In this document: in pieces, positions 1-8,062 of the stretch | Layout: every line of letters starts with the position of its first letter | How positions within the stretch are numbered: the first letter of the stretch is position 1 | Source of the DNA: JBOGIF01 sp050742415 | GTDB taxonomy: Bacteria; Actinomycetota; Acidimicrobiia; Acidimicrobiales; AC-14 | Length of the DNA stretch: 9,649 nucleotides | Reading direction: 5' to 3' | Assembly: GCA_050742415.1 (NCBI GenBank) | Contig: JBOGIF010000042.1 | Span: 1-9,649 of the forward strand | Notes under the pieces: model-generated | Seen by the model: only the letters and a program-made list of their open reading frames with translations | Told to the model about the DNA's origin: nothing | Databases searched by the model: none | Translations under genes and position numbers: made by a program

Positions 1-897
1 GTACGGCACCGTCGTGCCTTGGTCGGCTGTCGGCGCGGTGAGCATGCGCCGGCCAGTGACGGCGATCGCGCCGCCTGCCACCAAGGCCGCCCCGTATGCA
101 AACACTGCGTGGTACCAGTGGTCCCCCCAGGTGCGAATGACGTCGCCTACTTGGTCTTGCCGGAGGAAGAGCACTCCGAACATCGCCACCGTCAGGATCT
201 GACCGAGCAGAACGGTGGTGACCGGCGCGGTTGCCTGTAGTGGCCGACGCGCCTGACGCAGGAGGAGAAGGGCGGTAAGCGCGCTGCCCGCCGACCAAAC
301 AAGGGCGATCCATTTCAATGAGGACACGACACCGAGCGCCATAGCGACCGGCCCGATAGACGACCTTCCAGCCAGTCTCGTGCCCGAAACGGCGAGCATG
401 TTCTCGATCAGGTCGAACCCGAGGTAGGCGATAGGAAGCCGATAGGGCAGCTCCAGAGCCTGCTCGAGGATCGGAAGGTGACGCCTGAGCGGGGTGGCAC
501 GGCGCATGGATTCGTCGGCCCCACGGAGGCGACTGTGGGCTGCCCGACGGAGCTTCAGCAGCAGCCCGAAGACGCATGGCGCGAGAACGACGCTATCGAC
601 CAGCAGCCACAGGCGGAGGATGTTCGTGCCGGTCGGCCACTTGCGCTCGCGCGGGTAGGGCTGGTCGTGCCAATCCTTCCAGGTGTCGAGCGCTTCGGCC
701 ATCCGGTCTGGTTGCACCACAAGGGCCGGCGACGTCACCGCTCCCGGTCTGAAGGAGGGTGCGCCAGGTTGGTGCATCTTGGCCAGGTCGCGGCCCAACC
801 CGTTCATCACACTCAGTGAGAGCAGAGCCGCGAAGAGCAGGAACCCGAGCGGGAACGGCGGCCGGATTATGGTCCGTAACCTCCGCCGTCCCTCCAC
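1..897 (-). CDS. Unrecognised multi-pass membrane protein, 3' end cut by window edge
   Basis: The reading frame is open from a GTG at 897 to the left edge (299 codons, no stop), so the C-terminus is missing. I do not recognise a family. The N-terminus is short and basic (MEGRRRLRTIIR), followed by a hydrophobic helix at about residues 16-32. A polar loop rich in Trp, Pro and charge comes next, then roughly five more hydrophobic stretches: two helices around IENMLAV and VVSSLKWIALVWSAG, a further one at VLLGQILTVAMFGVLFL, and a last one near the edge at VFAYGAALVAGGAIAV. I see no HX4DH nickel-permease motif and no urea-channel signature. The gene begins 10 bases after the ureD stop on the same strand, with a GAGGAA-like sequence inside the end of ureD, so it may be co-transcribed with the urease genes. 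By eye its codons end in A or T more often than those of its neighbours, which argues for a separate origin. The exact start is uncertain, because an in-frame ATG lies further down inside the first helix. Confidence 0.72.
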   Translation of the reverse strand, partial: MEGRRRLRTIIRPPFPLGFLLFAALLSLSVMNGLGRDLAKMHQPGAPSFRPGAVTSPALVVQPDRMAEALDTWKDWHDQPYPRERKWPTGTNILRLWLLVDSVVLAPCVFGLLLKLRRAAHSRLRGADESMRRATPLRRHLPILEQALELPYRLPIAYLGFDLIENMLAVSGTRLAGRSSIGPVAMALGVVSSLKWIALVWSAGSALTALLLLRQARRPLQATAPVTTVLLGQILTVAMFGVLFLRQDQVGDVIRTWGDHWYHAVFAYGAALVAGGAIAVTGRRMLTAPTADQGTTVPY

Positions 898-907
898 GCC
901 GCGAACC

Positions 908-1684
908 CTATTCCTCAGCTCTGACTAGCGCTGATTCACTAGCCCGTGCCGAGATCGCCGCCACCAACCAGTCCAACCCGGCGTCGAGTTGGCGCCGAAG
1001 GGTGAGAGCCTCGGGGGCCAGCGCCGTGACGTGCACGGCTGGACCAGCCAAGGCCATAACCGCCGCGGTCTCGCTCAGGAAAGCCTCGGTGGCCTTCGAC
1101 GATGCCCCCGCTATGGCGGGGCCCACCACCAGCGTGGATCCGACGGCACGGTAGGACCCGATGACCGCGGGTCCGTCCCACCCGGAATGACCGGGGCCGA
1201 GACCCAGGTTCTGGCGCAGCAGCGGCGTTCCGTCGAGGTCGACGTAGAGCCCGGCCTCGATGGAGCCGGCGGCCTCATCGTGGCGGCCGAGGACGATCTC
1301 CTCCCGCCAGACGAGAAGCGCATCACCGTCCAGCTCCACCCGACATTGCACGTGGTGGTCGCAGCCGGCGGCCGCCACGGTGGGCTCGGGCAGCCACTGC
1401 AGGCGCCCCCCCTTCCCGACCGAAGCGGTGACCCGTACCCGTGACGGCCCGTTGCCCGGCAGCGCCACCGATGCGGCCGAGGTCCGCACCGTCAGGTCGG
1501 CCCCGGAACGGACCTCCACGTCGAGGGCCAGGTCGTCACCGCCCAGAGGCCCGGCGGCGGAGCCGACCATGTAGACCCCGGTGGGTGTGATGCGGAGGGC
1601 GAGGGGCGCGTCCGAGCGGGCAGTGATGATCCGTGTCCCTCCATCGGGGGCTACATCGGCCACCAGGCGGGCCCGGGCGATCAC
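908..1684 (-). CDS. ureD: Urease accessory protein UreD (UreH)
   Basis: UreD is the scaffold of the UreD-UreF-UreG complex that loads carbamate and two nickel ions into apo-urease in the cytoplasm. The 258-residue product is near the family's usual length and opens with the typical VIARARLVADV strand. It continues with GGTRIITARSDAPLALR, a VGSAAGPLGGDDL segment matching the UreD core (sxxGGxxxGD), the typical TSAASVALPG stretch and a WLPEPTV segment (consensus LPEP.I). The C-terminal part is variable, as is normal for UreD. I chose the GTG at 1684 because it overlaps the ureG stop as GTGA and starts right at the conserved first strand. The frame stays open upstream to 2101, but there it is only a shadow of ureG. 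It is the last urease gene, and the stop is TAG at 908-910. Confidence 0.9.
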   Translation of the reverse strand: MIARARLVADVAPDGGTRIITARSDAPLALRITPTGVYMVGSAAGPLGGDDLALDVEVRSGADLTVRTSAASVALPGNGPSRVRVTASVGKGGRLQWLPEPTVAAAGCDHHVQCRVELDGDALLVWREEIVLGRHDEAAGSIEAGLYVDLDGTPLLRQNLGLGPGHSGWDGPAVIGSYRAVGSTLVVGPAIAGASSKATEAFLSETAAVMALAGPAVHVTALAPEALTLRRQLDAGLDWLVAAISARASESALVRAEE

Positions 1685-2289
1685 CCCGGGCCGGCTACGC
1701 GCTGAGCGAGAAGCGACCTCACCCACGACGTCACCTCCGATGCGCGTGGGTCCGTGGCGAGCGAGCACAGGACCACCGGTAGCGGCCCCCGCTTGGCCGC
1801 CGCGTCTTCCGCCATCACCGTCAGGTCGGCACCGACCATCGGTGCCAGGTCGGTCTTGTTGATCACCAAGAGGTCGGCCTTGGTCACGCCCGGGCCTCCC
1901 TTGCGAGGCACCTTGTCGCCGCCGGCCACGTCGAGAACGAAGATCTGCCGATCGACGAGTCCGTAGCTGAAGGTGGCCGTGAGGTTGTCGCCGCCGCTCT
2001 CGACCAGCACCAGGTCGAGCGGCGAGAAGCGAGACTCGAGATCCTCCACGGCATCGAGGTTGGCCGAGATGTCGTCGCGGATGGCGGTGTGCGGGCAGCA
2101 CCCGGTCCGAACCGCGGTGATCCGAGCCGGATCCAGCACGCCGGCCTTTCTCAGGAAGGCGGCGTCCTCGTCGGTGTAGATGTCGTTGGTGACAACCGCC
2201 ACAGCCATGTCGGCCCCGAGGGAGCGGCAGAGGGCGGCCACCAGCGCGGTCTTGCCGCTGCCGACCGGTCCCCCGATGCCGATCCTCAT
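1681..2289 (-). CDS. ureG: Urease accessory GTPase UreG
   Basis: UreG is the SIMIBI-class GTPase that delivers nickel to urease through UreF and UreD. From the ATG at 2289 the protein has 202 residues, close to the usual length. Visible motifs in order are the P-loop GPVGSGKT (residues 7-14), TNDIYTDEDA (34-43), the nickel-binding CPH motif within RTGCCPHTAIRDD (Cys65, His67), the ESGGDN motif (97-102) and the guanine-specificity motif NKTD (144-147). A TTG at 2316 would add nine residues and overlap ureF. I prefer the ATG because it sits just before the conserved RIGIGGPVG strand and follows a G-rich GGGGCGG stretch, but the choice is not certain. There is no His-rich N-terminal extension of the kind that can store nickel in some UreG proteins. 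The stop overlaps the ureD GTG by 4 bases. Confidence 0.95.
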   Translation of the reverse strand: MRIGIGGPVGSGKTALVAALCRSLGADMAVAVVTNDIYTDEDAAFLRKAGVLDPARITAVRTGCCPHTAIRDDISANLDAVEDLESRFSPLDLVLVESGGDNLTATFSYGLVDRQIFVLDVAGGDKVPRKGGPGVTKADLLVINKTDLAPMVGADLTVMAEDAAAKRGPLPVVLCSLATDPRASEVTSWVRSLLAQRVAGPG

Positions 2290-2305
2290 GGGCCGCCCCG
2301 GCTCG

Positions 2306-2989
2306 TCAGGAGGCAAACAGGCTCATCTCCTCGCGGGCGTGTTGCTCGGCACCGATGTCGAGCATCGGCGCCGACGGGCTCGGGATGGAGCCGCTAGCGG
2401 CCGAGGACGAAGCCGACCCTGCGACATCGTCAACTTGGGTTGCCAACATGGCGAGGACGTGGTGAACGGCAAACGGATCGAGCCCGAGCAGGCGCACCGC
2501 AGCAGTGGCCGGCCCGACCACCGAGTCGTAGGCGGCCCACCGCGCCGCGTCCTCCGGTCCCATTCCTGCCGCCGCCGCAACCAAGCCCATGGCCACGGCC
2601 AAATGCAAACCCCCACTCCGCGCAATTACACCTGACAGGGGGGCTTGGCGCGGAGAGCTCGACTCCACGGAGGCAAGCGTGGCGGTGGCAGCCCGAAGGA
2701 GCTGGCGGCCCTGCTGGCGCGACGTAACGCGTAGCACGGGCGACGCCATTCGGGCATCGGCCTCCACCTCGAGCCGCTCCCACTCGTCGGGCCGCAGGCA
2801 GACGGAAGCTGCCAGGGTTGCGGCCACCGTGCCCGCAGTGGCGAGCCGGCCGCCGAGAAACCGGTGCAAGGTGGCGAGGTCGTGGACCCGGCCGTCGGTC
2901 ACCGCCGCCTCCATCCCTCCGGAGTGGGCGTGTCCACCGGCCGGGAAGCGGCCGTCGGCCAGCAGCAGGGCGACCGCCGACGGCACCAT
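2306..2989 (-). CDS. ureF: Urease accessory protein UreF
   Basis: UreF bridges UreD and UreG in the urease activation complex and acts as a gatekeeper of UreG GTPase activity. The product has 227 residues. The N-terminus carries the family signature DGRFPAGGHAHSGGMEAAV (residues 12-30). The middle is the usual Ala/Leu-rich all-helical body. The C-terminal PMLDIGAEQH...LFAS tail matches the conserved UreF end (DI...H...LF.S) that contacts UreG and UreD. The ATG at 2989 shares a base with the ureC stop (TGATG) and has no obvious ribosome-binding site, so translation is probably coupled to ureC. The frame remains open far upstream, to 4462, but that part is antisense-like Arg/Gly/Pro-rich shadow of ureC. 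A Ser/Ala-rich insert (SASSSAASGSIPSPSAP) precedes the C-terminal tail and looks like a flexible linker. Confidence 0.93.
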   Translation of the reverse strand: MVPSAVALLLADGRFPAGGHAHSGGMEAAVTDGRVHDLATLHRFLGGRLATAGTVAATLAASVCLRPDEWERLEVEADARMASPVLRVTSRQQGRQLLRAATATLASVESSSPRQAPLSGVIARSGGLHLAVAMGLVAAAAGMGPEDAARWAAYDSVVGPATAAVRLLGLDPFAVHHVLAMLATQVDDVAGSASSSAASGSIPSPSAPMLDIGAEQHAREEMSLFAS

Positions 2990-4698
2990 CAGAACAGGAA
3001 GTAGCGCTGGGCCATCGGCAGCTCGGTGGCCGGGACGGGCTCCACCACATCGCCGTCGATGCGGACCGTGAACGTGTCGGGCTCGACCGCGATGTCGGGC
3101 AGGGCGTCGTTCTCCGGCATGTCGGACTTCTGGAGCCGGCGCACGTCGGCGACCGCCACCAGCCTCCGGCGCACGGCCAGACGATCGGCCAGCCCGTCCT
3201 CCAAGGCCGCAGGCGCGACGAACGCCAGGCTGGTGGCCGGGGCGGCGGCACCATAGGCACCGAACATCGGCCGTGGCAGCACCGGCTGCGGAGTGGGGAT
3301 GGAGGCGTTGGCGTCGCCCATCGCCGCCCACGCGATCATCCCGCCCTTGATGACGGCGTGGGGACGAACACCGAAAAACGCCGGGTCCCAGAGCACCAGG
3401 TCCGCCAGCTTGCCCACCTCGACCGAGCCGATCTCGGCATCGAGACCGTGGGCCACCGCTGGGCAGATCGTGTACTTGGCCACGTAGCGGCGCGCCCGGT
3501 GGTTGTCGGCGTGCCCATCGCCCGCCAAGGCGCCGCGCCGCCCTTTCATGGCGTGGGCGGTCTGCCACGTGCGCAGGACCACCTCGCCGACCCGGCCCAT
3601 CGCCTGGGAATCGGAGCCGATCATCGAGATAGCACCGAGGTCGTGGAGCACGTCCTCGGCGGCGATGGTCGAAGGACGGATGCGGCTCTCGGCGAACGCC
3701 AGGTCCTCCGGGACCGACGGGTTCAGGTGATGGCAGACCATCAGCATGTCGAGGTGCTCCTCGATGGTGTTGACGGTGTGCGGGCGGGTCGGGTTGGTCG
3801 ACGACGGCAGCACGTTGGGGTGCGAAGCCACGGTGATGATGTCGGGCGCGTGGCCGCCCCCCGCACCTTCGGTGTGGTAGGCGTGGATGCCCCGGCCGGC
3901 GATGGCCGCGATGGTGTCCTCCACGAAGCCGGCCTCGTTGAGCGTGTCGCTGTGCAGCGCCACCTGCACGCCCGACTCGTCGGCCACCCGCAGGCAGGCG
4001 TCGATGGCCGCCGGCGTGGAACCCCAGTCCTCGTGGAGCTTGAAGCCCGATGCCCCTGCCCGCAGCTGCTCCCACATCCCTTCGGCCGAGACGGTGTTCC
4101 CCTTGCCAAGAAGCGCGACGTTGACGGGCCACGGGTCCAACGCCTCGAGCATGCGGGCCAGGTGCCAAGCCCCGGGCGTGACGGTGGTCGCCTTGGTGCC
4201 CTCTGCGGGGCCCGTGCCGCCGCCGATGACGGTCGTGACCCCCGAGCCGAGTCCCTCCTCCAGGATCTGCGGGCAGATGAGGTGCACGTGGCAGTCGATG
4301 GCCCCCGCGGTGAGGATGCGCCCGTTCCCGGAGATCACCTCGGTGGACGGGCCGACGACGAGCGCGGGGTCGACGCCGTCCATGGTGTCCGGGTTGCCGG
4401 CCTTGCCCAGGGCCACGATGCGGCCGTCGCGGATGCCGACGTCGGCCTTCACCACGCCCCAATGGTCGAGCACCACCGCGCCGGTGATGACCGTGTCGGG
4501 AGAACCCTCGGCTCGCGTCGCCCTCCCCTGCCCCATCGACTCCCGGATCACCTTTCCACCGCCGAACACCGCCTCGTCGCCACCCGCGCAGCGGTCCTCG
4601 GTCACCTCGATGAGCAGGTCGGTGTCGGCCAGGCGGATCCGATCGCCAGCCGTCGGGCCGTAGAGCTGGGAGTAGCGCCGACGTTCGATCTCAGCCAT
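2989..4698 (-). CDS. ureC: Urease alpha subunit UreC (catalytic)
   Basis: UreC is the catalytic subunit of nickel urease, which hydrolyses urea to ammonia and carbamate. It has 569 residues, the standard bacterial length. All active-site residues are present at the expected spacing: His137 and His139 (AGAIDCHVHL), the carbamylated Lys220 in SGFKLHEDWG, His222, His249 (ALHSDT), His275 (YHTEGAGGGH), the mobile-flap Cys322-His323 (MVCHHL) and Asp363 (IGSDSQAMG). Each is offset by +3 from the Klebsiella numbering as I recall it, so the enzyme should be active. Two small departures are His307 in NPTRPHTVNT, where Tyr or Phe is more usual, and Gly361 in MIGSDSQ, where Ser is usual. Neither is a metal ligand. 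The ATG at 4698 overlaps the end of ureB by 8 bases, and a GAGGTAGG stretch lies about ten bases upstream of it. Confidence 0.98.
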   Translation of the reverse strand: MAEIERRRYSQLYGPTAGDRIRLADTDLLIEVTEDRCAGGDEAVFGGGKVIRESMGQGRATRAEGSPDTVITGAVVLDHWGVVKADVGIRDGRIVALGKAGNPDTMDGVDPALVVGPSTEVISGNGRILTAGAIDCHVHLICPQILEEGLGSGVTTVIGGGTGPAEGTKATTVTPGAWHLARMLEALDPWPVNVALLGKGNTVSAEGMWEQLRAGASGFKLHEDWGSTPAAIDACLRVADESGVQVALHSDTLNEAGFVEDTIAAIAGRGIHAYHTEGAGGGHAPDIITVASHPNVLPSSTNPTRPHTVNTIEEHLDMLMVCHHLNPSVPEDLAFAESRIRPSTIAAEDVLHDLGAISMIGSDSQAMGRVGEVVLRTWQTAHAMKGRRGALAGDGHADNHRARRYVAKYTICPAVAHGLDAEIGSVEVGKLADLVLWDPAFFGVRPHAVIKGGMIAWAAMGDANASIPTPQPVLPRPMFGAYGAAAPATSLAFVAPAALEDGLADRLAVRRRLVAVADVRRLQKSDMPENDALPDIAVEPDTFTVRIDGDVVEPVPATELPMAQRYFLF

Positions 4699-4998
4699 CG
4701 AGCGGGCCGCCTACCTCGCCCCGCAGCCCGACGACCACCCGGGCGCCGCCGATGGGAACCAGCTCCACCTCCCGGTCGATGCCCGGCTCGAACCGCACAG
4801 CCGTGCCGGAGGGCACCGCCAGCCGCTGGCCCCGCGCCGCGTCACGGTCGAAGACGAGGGCCGGGTTGGCCTCGCCGAAGTGGTAGTGGGAGCCGACCTG
4901 CACCGGCCGGTCGCCCGTGTTGACCACGCGCAGCACGGTCACGGGCCGTCCGGCGTTGACGACAACCGGCCCGTCCCCGGTCAGGATCTCGCCCGGGA

Positions 4999-5002
<4 letters not shown>
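4691..5002 (-). CDS. ureB: Urease beta subunit UreB
   Basis: UreB is a structural subunit of the (UreABC)3 urease. The 103-residue protein starts MIPGEILTGDGPVVVNAGR, the typical UreB opening. It carries the conserved GSHYHFGEANPALVFDRDAA segment (residues about 37-56), then the GTAVRFEPG (about 67-75) and VELVPIGGAR strands, and ends in the usual short tail. Its length fits the separate beta subunit of bacterial three-subunit ureases, as opposed to the fused UreAB of Helicobacter or the single-chain plant enzyme. The start is a GTG at 5002 that overlaps the ureA stop as GTGA, implying coupled translation. No regulatory site is visible at this junction. Confidence 0.96.
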
Positions 5003-5301
<299 letters not shown>

Positions 5302-5328
5302 GGCGGCAGTCTGCCAGGAGAGGACAGC

Positions 5329-6156
5329 TCAGGACTCGACGAGCACGCCCGAGTTGGCGGTCCGCATCACGGACTCGACCTCCCGGCACAACGACTGGAA
5401 CACCGGCTCGCGAAGCAGGTCGTGCGTGCGGTCGGGCCCGAAGCCCACCGGCACCTCGGCCGCCACCCGCCCGGGTCGCGACGAGAGCACGTAGATCCGC
5501 TGCGACAGGAACAACGCCTCCTCCACATCATGGGTGACCATGAGGATGGTGGTGCCGGTATCGCGCCACAGCTTGATCAGGAACTCCTGCATCGCCGCCC
5601 GCGTCTGGGCGTCGAGCGCGCCGAAGGGCTCGTCTAGCAGAAGGACCTCGGGCTCGGTGGCCAGCGCCCGGGCGATGGCGGTGCGCTGCTTCATTCCCCC
5701 GGAGAGCTGGCGAGGGAGGGCCTCGGCGAAATCGGTCAGTCCCACCACCGCCAGGTGGCTGGCCACCCGTTGGCGGACCTCGTCGGCGGGCAGGCCCTTC
5801 AGCTCCAGTCCGAACGCGACGTTGCCGGCCACCGTCCGCCACGGGTAGAGCGAGTAGCCCTGGAACACCAGGCCCCGGTCGGCGCCCGGCCCGGTGACGG
5901 GCACGCCGTCGAGCATGACCGCGCCCGAAGTCGCCGGCTCCAGGCCGGCGGCAATCGAGAGCAGCGTGGACTTCCCGCACCCCGACGCGCCCAGCAGGCA
6001 GACCAGCTCACCGTCATCGACATGGAGGTCGACGTCCACGAGCGCGGCCAGCGGCCCCGACGCGGTCTCGAACTCCTTCGACAGCCCGACGGCGGCCAGC
6101 TTGGGAACGGGGACCTCGGCCGCAGCAGCCGGGACCGGTCCCGGCGCCACGCTCAT
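5329..6156 (-). CDS. ABC importer ATPase, nitrate/sulfonate/taurine type; predicted guanidine uptake
   Basis: This is the cytoplasmic ATP-hydrolysing subunit of the adjacent importer. The 275-residue product has all ABC motifs: Walker A GASGCGKST (residues 56-64), Q-loop VFQGYSLYPW (97-106), signature LSGGMKQR (151-158), Walker B VLLLDEP (171-177), D-loop GALD (179-182) and switch His209 in MVTHD. The family is that of SsuB, TauB and NrtD, whose substrates include sulfonates, taurine, nitrate and, in cyanobacteria, guanidine. The ATPase sequence alone does not give the substrate, which I infer from the riboswitch and the guanidinase. The ATG at 6156 overlaps the permease stop as ATGA, the pattern seen between the neighbouring genes. 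A GTG at 6165 is an alternative and would add three residues. An Ala/Pro-rich N-terminal stretch of about 20 residues precedes the domain. Confidence 0.93.
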   Translation of the reverse strand: MSVAPGPVPAAAAEVPVPKLAAVGLSKEFETASGPLAALVDVDLHVDDGELVCLLGASGCGKSTLLSIAAGLEPATSGAVMLDGVPVTGPGADRGLVFQGYSLYPWRTVAGNVAFGLELKGLPADEVRQRVASHLAVVGLTDFAEALPRQLSGGMKQRTAIARALATEPEVLLLDEPFGALDAQTRAAMQEFLIKLWRDTGTTILMVTHDVEEALFLSQRIYVLSSRPGRVAAEVPVGFGPDRTHDLLREPVFQSLCREVESVMRTANSGVLVES

Positions 6157-7034
6157 CTCGACCACGGCGCCACCGCGTTGCGGAGAAGGCGGAAGCCGAC
6201 GTCCATGGCCACACCCACCACGCCGATGACGATGAGCACCGCGAAGATCTGATCGGTCTGCAGGAACCGGGCGGCCCGCGTTATGCGGTAGCCGAGACCC
6301 TCTTGAGCCGCGAACAGCTCGGCCACCACCACCAGGTTCCAGGTGGCGGCGGCGTTGACCCGCATGGCGTCGAGAAAGCCGGGAACGGAGTGCGGCAGGA
6401 TCACCTTGCGCAGCACGACCCGGCGGTTTGCCCCCAACGTGTAGGACGCGTTGATCAGCTCGATCGGCACTTGTCTGGCGACGTCGGCGCTCATCAGGGT
6501 GTTGAAGAAGACGGTCCCGATGACCAGGAGGGCGATCTTGGGCGCCTCGCCCAGCCCCAGCCAGATGGTGAGCAGGGGGATGAAGGCCGGCGCCGGCATG
6601 TAGCGCACCAGGCCGATCATGGGCTCCACCAAGTTACGGATCGCCGGGATGGTGCCCATCAGCAGGCCGAGCGGCACGGAGATCAGCACGACGATGCTGA
6701 ACCCGATGGCCACTCTCGTGAACGTGGCGGTCACGTCGGACAGGAGTTGACCGCTCGCCGCCAGCTGCCAACCGGCCCGGGCCACGGCGGCCGGAGACGG
6801 AAGGAACCGCGGGTTCACCGTCCCGGTCGCGGCCAGGATCGCCCAGGCCGCAAACGGGATGATGAGCGAAGCGACGGTGAGAGGAAGGCGGAGCCGGGCT
6901 GGCACCTCCTGGCGGAACGCCAGCAGTCGCCGGCGGCGCGCCGGCGCCCGGGCCGCGGGCGGGGCGCCGCCCGGCAGGCTCGGGCCTGCACCCACTCGGT
7001 CCAGCACCTCCGGTACGGGGGCCGCCACGGTCAC
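6153..7034 (-). CDS. ABC importer permease, SsuC/TauC type; predicted guanidine uptake
   Basis: This is the membrane subunit of the importer. It has 293 residues, with a long cytoplasmic Arg/Ala/Pro-rich N-terminus (residues 1-50) followed by about six hydrophobic helices. The first is at roughly 51-70, then 109-127, 149-172, two in the region 227-245 and 263-280. The coupling (EAA-type) loop reads INASYTLGANRRVVLRKVIL followed by PHSVPGFLDAMR (residues about 194-225), with the Gly-Ala and L-P landmarks that contact the ATPase. The FLPSPAAV segment before the second helix is typical of SsuC/TauC-like permeases. The start is a GTG at 7034 that overlaps the binding-protein stop as GTGA, with an AAGAAGGG ribosome-binding stretch directly before it. 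The substrate is inferred from context only. Confidence 0.93.
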   Translation of the reverse strand: MTVAAPVPEVLDRVGAGPSLPGGAPPAARAPARRRRLLAFRQEVPARLRLPLTVASLIIPFAAWAILAATGTVNPRFLPSPAAVARAGWQLAASGQLLSDVTATFTRVAIGFSIVVLISVPLGLLMGTIPAIRNLVEPMIGLVRYMPAPAFIPLLTIWLGLGEAPKIALLVIGTVFFNTLMSADVARQVPIELINASYTLGANRRVVLRKVILPHSVPGFLDAMRVNAAATWNLVVVAELFAAQEGLGYRITRAARFLQTDQIFAVLIVIGVVGVAMDVGFRLLRNAVAPWSR

Positions 7035-8062
7035 CCCTTCTTGGCGTGGGCCTCGACGAAGCTGCCGTCGAGCAACCCCGTGAGGTCAGGCTCCTCGTCC
7101 ACCAGGCCCGCCTCCTTCAGGAAGGCGGAGATCCGCTTGCCAGCGAACCCGAGGTGGCTCATGTCGTCGCCCGGGGCGAAGGCCTGGACGTTCTGGTCGG
7201 CGGTGAAGAGGGTGGTGCCCTTGTCGTAGGCGGCGTAGTCCTCCACGCTGACGCCCCCCCGCTTCGCCATGATTGCTACCGCCTCGTCCTTGTGCTCGGC
7301 GATGTAGGCGAGCGTGTCGAACCACACGTCGACCAGCTTCTGGACCTCCTCGGGGTGGTCCTTGACGAAGGCCCGGCCGAAGACGAGATGGTCGGGGATG
7401 GCGCCCGGGAACTCGGCCGACGTGAACAGGGCCTTGGAACCCTGGCGCTCCAAAGCGGTGGTGGTGAACGGGGCGAACACCCCCACCGCGTCGAGCTGGC
7501 CCGCCGCGAAGGCGGCCGCTGCGGCGTCGGTGGCCAGCGGCTTGAAGTCGATGTCGGACTGCTTCAGGCCGACCTTGTCCAGGCCGAGCAGCAGGAGGAA
7601 GTGGTCGACGGTGCCCTCCTCGGCCCCGACCTTCTTGCCCTTGAGGTCCTCGATCTTCTCGATGCCAGGAGCCACGATGATTTGGTCGTTGCCGGTGGAG
7701 TTGTCGTTCACCAGGGTGACCACCTGCTCGGCGCCTCCCGACACCGACGAGATGGTGTCGCCGAGCGTCTGGCTGTTGGCGTCGAGGTTGCCGGTGTTCA
7801 GGGCGTTGAGGGAGTCCGTGTAGCTCTCGAAGTAGGTGAGCTTCACGTCGACGCCCGCGGCCCTGAAAAGGCCCTTCTCCTCCGCCACCTGCCACGGGAA
7901 CCACCCTGGCCAGGCGCTGAACCCGAGCCGCACGACGGTCTTGTCGGCCCCGTCGCCGCCCGCCTTGTCGCCGGTCCCGCCGCCGCCGCACGCGGCAGCC
8001 AACATGGTCACGAGGGCCAACACCGCACCCATCCTCAGCCTGGACCCAGCGCGGGTGTTCAT
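7031..8062 (-). CDS. ABC importer substrate-binding lipoprotein, NMT1/SsuA-like; predicted guanidine binding
   Basis: This protein should capture the substrate outside the membrane and pass it to the permease. It has 343 residues. It begins with a lipoprotein signal peptide: basic MNTRAGSRLR, hydrophobic MGAVLALVTMLAAA, then Cys25 as the lipidation site, followed by a Gly/Asp-rich linker. The mature part is an NMT1/THI5-like periplasmic-binding fold. It opens with VVRLGFSAWPGWFPWQVAEEKGLF (the cofactor-free NrtA/SsuA pattern) and includes LNTGNLDANSQTLGD and the hinge-region DLKGKKVGAEEGTVDHFLLL. Aromatic residues near the entrance (Trp-Pro-Gly-Trp-Phe-Pro-Trp) could form a cation-binding pocket, but that is inference. 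The ATG at 8062 overlaps the guanidinase stop as ATGA and has the best ribosome-binding site in the window. The frame is open further upstream, but only as a shadow of the guanidinase gene. Automated annotation would probably call it nitrate, sulfonate or taurine binding. Confidence 0.93.
   Translation of the reverse strand: MNTRAGSRLRMGAVLALVTMLAAACGGGGTGDKAGGDGADKTVVRLGFSAWPGWFPWQVAEEKGLFRAAGVDVKLTYFESYTDSLNALNTGNLDANSQTLGDTISSVSGGAEQVVTLVNDNSTGNDQIIVAPGIEKIEDLKGKKVGAEEGTVDHFLLLLGLDKVGLKQSDIDFKPLATDAAAAAFAAGQLDAVGVFAPFTTTALERQGSKALFTSAEFPGAIPDHLVFGRAFVKDHPEEVQKLVDVWFDTLAYIAEHKDEAVAIMAKRGGVSVEDYAAYDKGTTLFTADQNVQAFAPGDDMSHLGFAGKRISAFLKEAGLVDEEPDLTGLLDGSFVEAHAKKG

Noticed and set aside
2990..4462. 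N-terminal extension of the ureF frame of about 490 codons.
   Set aside because: It is a frame-shifted shadow of ureC. True UreF similarity starts at the ATG at 2989, which overlaps the ureC stop.
2818..4923. Long plus-strand open frame of about 700 codons opposite ureC, ureB and part of ureF.
   Set aside because: It is an antisense shadow from high third-position GC. The translation is Arg/Gly/His/Asp-rich without any recognisable domain, while the minus strand encodes urease with intact active-site motifs.
5305..5315. Small palindrome GGCAGTCTGCC in the spacer before ureA.
   Set aside because: Five-base half-sites around a single base cannot form a hairpin, and a chance match is likely at this GC content.
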